DNA from: Nitrososphaerota archaeon
GTDB lineage: Archaea; Thermoproteota; Nitrososphaeria; Nitrososphaerales; JAHFOH01
Reading direction: 5' to 3'
Length of the DNA stretch: 20,228 nt
Assembly (NCBI GenBank): GCA_023266955.1
Contig: JAHFOH010000005.1
Coordinates: 1 to 20,228, forward strand
A model generated the notes under the pieces. The model had not been told where the DNA came from. It saw nothing but the letters and a program-made list of their open reading frames with translations, and searched no databases. Both the position numbers and the translations under genes were made by a program. Shown one piece after another: positions 14,503 to 20,228 of the stretch. Positions within the stretch are counted from its first letter, which is position 1. Each line of letters starts with the position of its first letter.

Positions 14503-16421
14503 TAGATTTTGATAGCTTCCTGAACATCAGGTTGCAGTGTGGGTATTCTGAAAAGCCGTGAAATCATGTAGCTTACATTCTCGACCTTCTTTCTTTCCCC
14601 GTGATTAACTATAACCTGTTGTAGTTTCGGTCTCATTCTTCCGACATAACGGATGATCTGGTTATAGTCGCTGTGGCCACTGAAACCTTCAACCTTCTCA
14701 ACCTTAGATTTGACATCAATAATCTTGATTTTTCCATTCTCTGCCATCAAGCTGGCCTGTCTAGCTCCATCTAGGATTCTCCTCCCCAGTGTGCCATTGA
14801 TCTGGTACGAGACGAAAACAATCTTGTTCTTCTCATTGGGAGCAAGTTCTTGAAAATATTGAATCACAGGCCCTCCCTCAAGCATGCCTGAAGTAGCCAT
14901 GATGATTGCTGGACCTTCACGTAGGGCCTCATCACGACTGTTGGGGTGCTCGATGACGGTGAAGTAATCAGAAACGAATGGATTTTCATCGGTTTCCAAA
15001 ATTCGGCTCCTTAGCTCTCTAGCGAGATAATCTGCATAGGTTATGTGTATAGCAGTGGCTTCAGAGATCATTCCCTCGATAAAGATTGGCGTCTCAATGA
15101 GCTTCCCTTGGCGCATGTACTGGTCCAATACCAACATGATTTCTTGGGCCCTACCAACGGCTGGCACAGGGATCAGGACCTTACCGCCCTCCGATAGGGT
15201 AGCATTCAATGTATTCACAAAAGCAAGTTCAACCTCCTCCCTAGTGGGCATGATATCCTCCTTAGCACCATAGGTACTTTCTGTGATCAAGGTTTCAACT
15301 CGTGGATAGTTCCATACCGCGCTTTCGAAGAGTTGCGTCGTCCCGAATTTGTAATCTCCCGTGTACACAATATTATGATCTCCTTCCCCGATGTGCAGGT
15401 GTACAGTCGCTGAACCTAGAATGTGGCCTGCATTGCTTAGTGCAACTTTGACGTCTGGAGACACATCAGTTACCAAGCCATAAGGAAGGGGAATAGTGTG
15501 TTTGATGAGTTCCCTAACATCCTTCATCTCGTAAAGTAGATTGGCACCCTCCATTGAAGCGATCTTGATTGAATCCATGTGTAGCAACGTCATCAAAGGA
15601 AGAGTTGGCTCGGTACAGTATACTGGACCATCATACCCATACTTGAACAAGGCAGGCAGAAACCCCGTGTGGTCTAGGTGAGCATGGCTGAGTACGACGG
15701 CGTCAAGTTCATCGAGACTTATTCCAGACCAATCAATTCTCGGATACGCAGCTCTGGGATTCCTGGCGCCAGGATGGATGCCGCAATCTAGGAGAATCTT
15801 ACTTTCTGCAGTCACTATGAGGATTGCGGAGCGGCCGACTTGTCTGAATCCACCAAGTGTCATGATTGTGACTTCGCTTTCGTCACTAATTTTTGGTCTA
15901 AAGATTCTTTCACCTGTGTTTCTGTAGAACCTTTCTCTGTCATCAGCTGTTGTCTTTAGAGTGAAGTAAATGGTCTGAATGCTTGCAGAGTTGACATGTG
16001 GGGCCTTCCTAACCTTCACCCTCCAGCCAGTTGCAACTGTAATATTGACAACATCGAAACCTCCTTCTACAGTTAGGACCTGAGGCCTCTTCGCCTCTAG
16101 CAATACTTCTCCGAGGAAGTCGTCAAAAAACATGCTGACGACTTCCGCGTCCTTCGGAAGGAGATTGGCGATGATCTCCCTTGCTTCACCTTCCTCTCTC
16201 CTAACCCCCTTTTCTGTCCGTACGACAACCCTTCTCTTTACTGTGTTCACGATGTCAGCGATAATGTAGTTATTCTGCTGGAGGTAGGCAGGGTTTTTTG
16301 TGTAAAGCGCTATCCTTGGCCCCTCATACTCTACCCTCGTAATCTGAGCTTCAGCCGGAATATTCTGAAGAATGGTACCGGTAACGGTGGCAGGAGTTGC
16401 AGTATTCTGCCGCTGTGACAA
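14499..16421 (-). CDS. fttA: aCPSF1/FttA: KH, metallo-beta-lactamase and beta-CASP ribonuclease
   Basis: Archaeal relative of the cleavage and polyadenylation factor CPSF73; it cleaves RNA 3' ends and serves as the archaeal transcription termination factor. The N-terminal KH domains cover about residues 15-145, opening with ILQNIPAEAQITRVEYEGP (17-35), a family hallmark. The metallo-beta-lactamase domain from about 183 includes the zinc motif HAHLDH (246-251), then AGHILGSATVHL and YTGDYKFG. The beta-CASP insert follows, and the C-terminal part has GFSGHSDYNQ and IVNHGE. Length is 640 aa, typical. The start is TTG at 16421, one base after the psmB TGA stop, with GGGAG about 12 nt upstream. 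Linkage to psmB recurs in archaea to my knowledge. Its 3' end overlaps that of the sepF-like gene. Confidence 0.95.
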   Translation of the reverse strand: MSQRQNTATPATVTGTILQNIPAEAQITRVEYEGPRIALYTKNPAYLQQNNYIIADIVNTVKRRVVVRTEKGVRREEGEAREIIANLLPKDAEVVSMFFDDFLGEVLLEAKRPQVLTVEGGFDVVNITVATGWRVKVRKAPHVNSASIQTIYFTLKTTADDRERFYRNTGERIFRPKISDESEVTIMTLGGFRQVGRSAILIVTAESKILLDCGIHPGARNPRAAYPRIDWSGISLDELDAVVLSHAHLDHTGFLPALFKYGYDGPVYCTEPTLPLMTLLHMDSIKIASMEGANLLYEMKDVRELIKHTIPLPYGLVTDVSPDVKVALSNAGHILGSATVHLHIGEGDHNIVYTGDYKFGTTQLFESAVWNYPRVETLITESTYGAKEDIMPTREEVELAFVNTLNATLSEGGKVLIPVPAVGRAQEIMLVLDQYMRQGKLIETPIFIEGMISEATAIHITYADYLARELRSRILETDENPFVSDYFTVIEHPNSRDEALREGPAIIMATSGMLEGGPVIQYFQELAPNEKNKIVFVSYQINGTLGRRILDGARQASLMAENGKIKIIDVKSKVEKVEGFSGHSDYNQIIRYVGRMRPKLQQVIVNHGERKKVENVSYMISRLFRIPTLQPDVQEAIKIY

Positions 16422-16422
16422 G

Positions 16423-17091
16423 TCAGCTTCTCCCAGAGACCTGGGGGAGTAGGCGGTTTTTCTCTTCCTCAGTTAACTCGGAATAACCATCCTTTGTGAT
16501 TGATGAGACGTCGAAACTATCGCCTGTACCAGCGTTTCTACTCATAGCCGCCCTGACAGCTTTCGTGGCGAGGAGCATTCCCTTAGAAACGGGAAGGCCT
16601 TCTTTGAATTCGCTTTCAAGTATTCCGTATGCAACTGGGGAGCCGCTGCCAGTTGAGACGCATTTCTCCTGGATTAGCGTTCCGAAGAGGTCGATATTGA
16701 AGATAGATGCCCCAATATCGTCAACTCCTCCTACGAGGACGTCTGCAATGTAGGGGAACAGCCTTGAGGAAAAGAGTACATTCGCAGTGAGTCTTGCCGC
16801 TGATTTGACAGGTATCGGAAGTCTTCTCTCGAGTCTATAGAGACCTGAAAAATATTTCAGGGTGTCAACGACGTTTTGAGCATCTGCCACACCTCCAGCG
16901 ATTGTCATCGCAAGATGCTTGTCGATCTGGTAAATCTTCTTCCCATGCTTGTGAGCTATGAAATACGATCCTGCCATTACTCTTGTATCAGTCGCAAATA
17001 CGATCCCGTCGGAGCATTCTATTCCTACCGTCGTTGTACCCGAGTAAACCATAGGGCGATTTGGAGAACTTGACAACATTATCAGCCCCAC
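16423..17091 (-). CDS. psmB: 20S proteasome beta subunit
   Basis: Catalytic subunit of the archaeal 20S proteasome, an N-terminal nucleophile protease made with a removable propeptide. The mature N-terminus is TTTVGIECSDG; cleavage after Gly18 exposes Thr19 as the nucleophile. Mature-numbered D17 (in DTR), K33 (in HGKK) and the GSGS loop (TGSGSP) are all present, so the active site is complete. Length is 222 aa. The first start is GTG at 17091, but ATG at 17079 (residue 5) or 17052 (residue 14) would give a shorter propeptide, closer to the short propeptides usual in archaea. A G/C-rich inverted repeat (17087-17106) covers the GTG, favouring the downstream ATG. First gene of an operon with fttA, which starts one base after its stop. 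No alpha subunit is in the window. Confidence 0.95.
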   Translation of the reverse strand: MGLIMLSSSPNRPMVYSGTTTVGIECSDGIVFATDTRVMAGSYFIAHKHGKKIYQIDKHLAMTIAGGVADAQNVVDTLKYFSGLYRLERRLPIPVKSAARLTANVLFSSRLFPYIADVLVGGVDDIGASIFNIDLFGTLIQEKCVSTGSGSPVAYGILESEFKEGLPVSKGMLLATKAVRAAMSRNAGTGDSFDVSSITKDGYSELTEEEKNRLLPQVSGRS

Positions 17092-17106
17092 CCACTAGCG
17101 GGCGGG
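17087..17106 (-). repeat. G/C-rich inverted repeat over the first psmB start
   Basis: Read as minus-strand RNA, CCCGCCCGCU pairs with AGUGGGUGGG along all ten positions if two G-U pairs are allowed; a real hairpin would lose the central few pairs to its loop. The annotated GTG start (17091-17089) is inside the 3' arm, while the ATG at 17079 lies just beyond it. It may set the effective start or tune translation. Structure is inferred from sequence. Confidence 0.45.
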
Positions 17107-17143
17107 TCCGTAACTGGTCGTGCAGGCTTAATGCGGGATACTT

Positions 17144-17153
17144 CTTTTATTAA
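17144..17153. promoter_or_regulatory. A/T-rich box between divergent psmB and egsA
   Basis: CTTTTATTAA on the plus strand (TTAATAAAAG on the minus strand) is the only A/T-rich box in this 92-bp intergenic region. It is about 31-35 nt before the TTG of egsA and about 53-65 nt before the possible psmB starts. It could act as the TATA box in either or both directions, giving psmB a leader that contains the inverted repeat. Confidence 0.5.
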
Positions 17154-17183
17154 GCTTTTCACGGCTTAGGAAGTCTGGATAAG

Positions 17184-18233
17184 TTGCAACGTCATCTGAT
17201 GGAGCTGCCAGCAAGGGTTCTCGTGGGCGAAGGCGTTCTACCCGAATTGTCGTCTCTGTTGCATGAGCTGGGCTTTTCAGGCAACTTGCTGATTGTATCT
17301 GGTGAAACGGTTAGGCAAAGAGTACAGAGTCAGATACAGCAGATCCTCGATAGTTCCTCCTTAACCAACTTTTGGATCACGGTGAGTTCTGCAACCCAAG
17401 AGGAGGTCGTCAGAGTTGAGGACCAAGCTAGGTTATCATCTATGACGCTGCTCATCGGTGTAGGGGGAGGGAAATCGGTTGACGTTGCTAAGCTCGCTGC
17501 TTTTAGACTAGGAATACCGTTCGTTAGCGTGCCAACCAGCGCCTCTCACGACGGTATCTCAAGCCCGTTTGCTTCGATTAGAGGCTTAAACAAGCCTTAC
17601 TCTTTTGTTGCGAAACCACCTGTAGCCATCCTTGCTGATATTGACCTGATTGTTGCCGCGCCTCGTAGGTTGCTTGCGAGCGGATGCGGAGACTTAATCG
17701 CGAAGGTCACAGCCGTCAGAGATTGGGAATTGGCGCATGAAGTAGTCAAAGAGTACTTTGGTAAATACGCAGCAAGTTTGGCCGAGCTTAGCGCCAAGCT
17801 TGTCATGTCGGTTTCGGCTGATATCGGAAGGGGAGGTAAAGATGGAGTCCGAGATGTAGTTGAAGCCCTGATAAGCGCTGGAGTCGCAGCTGGAATAGCC
17901 GGAAGCAGTAGACCTTGCAGCGGTTCAGAACACTTGTTCAGTCATGCCTTGGACTTCGTGGCTCCAGGAAAGGGTTTGCACGGGGAAAAATGTGGACTGG
18001 GCACCATCATGATGGCGAAGCTTCATGGACTTGACTGGGAGAGTATCAGACAATCTTTGGAGAATGCGGGAGCGCCGACGAGGGCTTCTGATATCGGGTT
18101 GCTCGATGATGAAGTCGCAGAGGCGCTGCTTAGAGCCCCTTCGATCAGACCAGAGAGATACACCATCCTCAATGAAGTGAAATTAAATAGGGAATCAGCA
18201 CTGGAATTGGCTACAGCCACAAGAGTAATTTAG
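17184..18233 (+). CDS. egsA: sn-glycerol-1-phosphate dehydrogenase
   Basis: Reduces dihydroxyacetone phosphate to sn-glycerol-1-phosphate with NAD(P)H, giving the backbone of archaeal ether lipids. The dinucleotide motif GVGGGKSVDVAK (92-103) and the substrate-region motif VPTSASHDGISSP (116-128) are typical. Expected zinc ligands are D170, H250 (in SGSEHLFSH) and H266 (in GLHGEKCG). Length is 349 aa. The start is TTG at 17184, close to the predicted transcript start; ATG at 17199 (residue 6, MELPARVLVGEGVL) is equally consistent with the family N-terminus. The gene diverges from psmB and converges on the FKBP gene, with stop codons overlapping by 4 nt (18230-18233). The family is near-universal in archaea and is a strong taxonomic marker here. 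Confidence 0.95.
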   Translation: MQRHLMELPARVLVGEGVLPELSSLLHELGFSGNLLIVSGETVRQRVQSQIQQILDSSSLTNFWITVSSATQEEVVRVEDQARLSSMTLLIGVGGGKSVDVAKLAAFRLGIPFVSVPTSASHDGISSPFASIRGLNKPYSFVAKPPVAILADIDLIVAAPRRLLASGCGDLIAKVTAVRDWELAHEVVKEYFGKYAASLAELSAKLVMSVSADIGRGGKDGVRDVVEALISAGVAAGIAGSSRPCSGSEHLFSHALDFVAPGKGLHGEKCGLGTIMMAKLHGLDWESIRQSLENAGAPTRASDIGLLDDEVAEALLRAPSIRPERYTILNEVKLNRESALELATATRVI

Positions 18234-19072
18234 GCGGACGCTGCTTCCTCGGTTGACGGCTCGGGAGTAAGTTGCGGTGGTGCTTCAGGAATTGGTTGTG
18301 GTGCAGGCGTCGGGACGACTTCCTGAGTTATTGCTTCGGCTGCAGGCTGGGGTGTCATCTGCGCGGGTGCTGCTTCCGGTTCCTTAGGTTTGGCTCCCTC
18401 ATACGTTTCGATGAAGAACACTTTATTCACGATCTTTATGAATTTGAATACGTCATTGGCAATCGCCTTCTTCACTATCTGAAGTCCTTCGCTGAGGTAA
18501 AATTCACTGGGCAACTCAATTTTGGTCGATGCATCTTCAATCATCACCTTCAACTTATTCTCCTCCACTGGAAGCCTTCTTCGTATCAACGCCGAAATCT
18601 TCTCCAGATCTGTCTGTAGACTCTTGACAATCTCCACATCATACAGGATAGTCTTTCCGGCGTACCTGTGATTGAAATCCACTTGAGTTCTTCCTGATCC
18701 TACGAACCTCACTATGCCAAGTTTGTTTTCTACTTCTACTTCATCTCCCACCTTGAGGTCAGAGGCCTTTTCTCCAAACTTGCGGAGGGGTATCATCTTC
18801 ACCTTGTTAGGCTCCCTCACTCCGAATCCCTTCTCGGGCGCAACCTCCACCGAGAGCTTCTGCCCTACGTCAGCTGATAATATTGCCTCATCCAATCCCT
18901 TGAGGACCCAGCCTTCCCCGACAGCTATGAGTCTGGGCTCGTATTTTTTGGTAGGATCATAGCCGCCTACTTTCTTGGCTTCTTCTTCCATGGTGGTATC
19001 GACAACTTCACCACTATCCTTAATGCGCGCGGTATAGTTCGCGAGGATAAGTGAACCTGCCTCGAGAGCCAC
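18230..19072 (-). CDS. SlyD-like FKBP-type peptidyl-prolyl cis-trans isomerase, long archaeal form
   Basis: Prolyl isomerase and chaperone. The FKBP half-domain opens with GSLILANYTARIKDSGEVVDT (6-26) and continues with VGEGWVLKGLDEAIL (51-65). The chaperone insert-in-flap domain covers about 85-132, and the fold closes with the SlyD hallmark VDFNHRYAGKTILYDVEI (131-148). A C-terminal domain (about 153-225), seen in long archaeal FKBPs, follows. Residues 226-280 form a Pro/Ala/Glu-rich tail, probably disordered. Total length is 280 aa. The start is GTG at 19072, about 33 nt downstream of a TATA-like box. Its TAA stop overlaps the egsA TAG. The aminotransferase lies 46 nt upstream on the same strand, but the box suggests its own promoter. 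No signal peptide, so it is cytosolic. Confidence 0.93.
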   Translation of the reverse strand: MALEAGSLILANYTARIKDSGEVVDTTMEEEAKKVGGYDPTKKYEPRLIAVGEGWVLKGLDEAILSADVGQKLSVEVAPEKGFGVREPNKVKMIPLRKFGEKASDLKVGDEVEVENKLGIVRFVGSGRTQVDFNHRYAGKTILYDVEIVKSLQTDLEKISALIRRRLPVEENKLKVMIEDASTKIELPSEFYLSEGLQIVKKAIANDVFKFIKIVNKVFFIETYEGAKPKEPEAAPAQMTPQPAAEAITQEVVPTPAPQPIPEAPPQLTPEPSTEEAASA

Positions 19073-19100
19073 AGCTATCAGAGCAAGCCGAAGTTGAGCA

Positions 19101-19110
19101 CATAAAATAG
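19101..19110 (-). promoter_or_regulatory. TATA-like box for the FKBP gene
   Basis: The minus strand reads CTATTTTATG, centred about 33 nt upstream of the GTG at 19072, in the 46-nt gap after the aminotransferase stop. No Shine-Dalgarno motif precedes the GTG, consistent with a short leader. Confidence 0.5.
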
Positions 19111-19118
19111 ATTTCGCG

Positions 19119-20228
19119 TTAAAGTGCTTGCAGCATCTTCTCGGCTATATCAAGCGCAGCTTCTTTCGAATTTTGGAAGCCGAGCATATTTAATGTGGAG
19201 GAGATGGCTGATAGGGTGGCTAGCACGTGCTCTCGATTTACTATCCCCATACATCCGACCCTGAACAGCTTGTCGCTGAGTTCTCCGAAACCACCAGCAA
19301 TGGAGATCCCAAACTTTTCATCTAAGGTCTGGCGAAACTGCAACCCATCAACCTTCTGAGGATGTTCGACTGCGAGGACCGTGGTGGATCTTACGCTTTT
19401 TTTCGCGAATAACCTGAGACCCATAGTTTCAAAAGCGGAGTAAAAAGCCTCTGAGCATAGCATGTGTCTCCTTATTCTGTTTGCGAGCCCCTCCTCAAAA
19501 ATCATGTTTACCGCCTCATCGAGAGCATAGAAGAGTGGAAGAGAGGGCGTGAATGGTGCCTCCTTTCTGTCCAAGTATCTTAGGTAACGTGCGATGTTGA
19601 AATAGAGGGTCGAGCATGGATTTTCTTCAATATATCTCCTAACGTTTTTGCTGATTGAGAGCAGAGCTAAACCTGGTGGAGCAGCCAAGCACTTTTGACT
19701 TCCAGTAACGCAAATATCAACGCCGAAGCGATCTACTGGTAGTTCATCGCCAGCGAAGTTGGAGATCGCATCGACCACGAAGAAGGCTCCATTCGAAGCT
19801 GCGATCTCGCCAGCTTGTTTTACAGGCCTAAAGGCAACACCTGTTGAGGTTTCGTTGTAAACTATCAACAACGCCTTGACGCCTTTATTCCTTTTGAAGG
19901 CGTCCTCAATCTGCTCGATCGATGGAGCATCTCCGTAGGGGGCTGGTACTCTTATGGGTTTCCCGCCTATACCCTCTAGCAGGTCGGCAAGCCTCGCACT
20001 GAATTCTCCGAAGACGGGTACTACGGCCCTATCTCCGGGCCTTATGAGGTTTTGAACTGCCGCCTCCACTCCTCCAGTACCTGATGATGAGAGGATAACG
20101 ACATCTCCATCGGTTGCGAACAGCTTCTTCGTCTTCTCTATGAGCTGATCGTAAAATCTGTGAAATTCTGGTCCTCTATGGTTGATTATCTGCCTCGAGA
20201 GCGCCTCCATCACTCTTTGAGGCACATT
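19119..20228 (-). CDS. Class V aminotransferase (alanine/serine-glyoxylate type), N-terminus outside window
   Basis: PLP-dependent aminotransferase of the alanine-glyoxylate / serine-pyruvate group. The visible part begins ...NVPQRVMEALSRQI, corresponding to the family N-terminal pattern PGPTNVPxRV, so the GTG at 20225 is an internal valine and roughly ten residues lie beyond the window. Motifs: SSSGTGGVEAAVQNL (cofactor phosphate region), YNETSTGV, VVDAISNFAGDELPVD (PLP aspartate) and TGSQKCLAAPPGLAL, whose lysine (about residue 179 of the visible part) forms the Schiff base. The C-terminal domain ends with RVGCMGIVNREHVLATLSAI. Expected role: glyoxylate, serine or alanine metabolism, possibly glycine or serine synthesis; the exact substrate pair cannot be read from sequence. 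Its sequence style recalls Nitrososphaeria homologues, which is a weak taxonomic hint. Confidence 0.93.
   Translation of the reverse strand, partial: NVPQRVMEALSRQIINHRGPEFHRFYDQLIEKTKKLFATDGDVVILSSSGTGGVEAAVQNLIRPGDRAVVPVFGEFSARLADLLEGIGGKPIRVPAPYGDAPSIEQIEDAFKRNKGVKALLIVYNETSTGVAFRPVKQAGEIAASNGAFFVVDAISNFAGDELPVDRFGVDICVTGSQKCLAAPPGLALLSISKNVRRYIEENPCSTLYFNIARYLRYLDRKEAPFTPSLPLFYALDEAVNMIFEEGLANRIRRHMLCSEAFYSAFETMGLRLFAKKSVRSTTVLAVEHPQKVDGLQFRQTLDEKFGISIAGGFGELSDKLFRVGCMGIVNREHVLATLSAISSTLNMLGFQNSKEAALDIAEKMLQAL

Noticed and set aside
20225..20228. GTG at 20225 as the aminotransferase start
   Set aside because: The family N-terminus reads PGPTNVPxRV; the preceding codon encodes Asn, so the GTG is an internal valine and the gene continues outside the window.
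1..20228. Insertion sequence, prophage, CRISPR array or defence island
   Set aside because: No transposase, integrase, repeat-spacer pattern or toxin-antitoxin pair was found. The genes look like chromosomal housekeeping and DNA maintenance.

Overview
The window is archaeal. The clearest markers are sn-glycerol-1-phosphate dehydrogenase (first step of archaeal membrane lipids), a 20S proteasome beta subunit next to the KH/metallo-beta-lactamase/beta-CASP nuclease aCPSF1 (FttA), the DNA-repair protein NreA, an archaeal long-form SlyD-like FKBP and a SepF-like protein. Start codons are often TTG or GTG, TATA-like boxes lie about 25-35 nt upstream of several starts (leaderless style), and Shine-Dalgarno motifs occur mainly inside operons. 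The aminotransferase at the right edge resembles, from memory, those of Nitrososphaeria/Thaumarchaeota, so a TACK archaeon of the Nitrososphaeria/Bathyarchaeia kind is my best guess. This is inference, not a placement. I see no insertion sequence, phage, CRISPR, rRNA or convincing tRNA.

Layout. 118-2991 (+) is a large Lhr-type helicase. Convergent to it is a tightly coupled three-gene minus-strand operon (6493 to 3121): an SMC ATPase, a kleisin and a small KITE/MAGE-like winged-helix protein. This is the highlight. The ATPase carries SMC5/SMC6 hallmarks (TQSGGERS signature, PFRAVDEFDV Walker B, ITP in place of the switch histidine) but is only 671 aa and has no recognisable hinge. The third protein looks like the MAGE/Nse3 fold. 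Together they form what looks like a minimal archaeal Smc5/6-type complex. Divergent from the operon is an unrecognised 227-aa gene (6672-7355), followed by an MFS transporter, an ICC-like phosphoesterase of the type often linked to Lhr, and a tiny Cys/His protein.

The middle (9991-14018) is mostly housekeeping and stress genes: NreA preceded by an AhpD-like protein, a YjbQ-family protein, an aldo/keto reductase and a Nudix hydrolase. The right third holds a SepF-like gene convergent with, and overlapping, the psmB-fttA operon. After that come divergent egsA, then an FKBP-type isomerase and an aminotransferase that runs off the window.

Several genes concern DNA or chromosome maintenance (Lhr, the SMC complex, NreA, possibly the phosphoesterase and SepF). 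The rest cover RNA 3'-end formation, protein turnover and folding, and lipid synthesis. Convergent genes are packed so tightly that two pairs share stop-codon bases.
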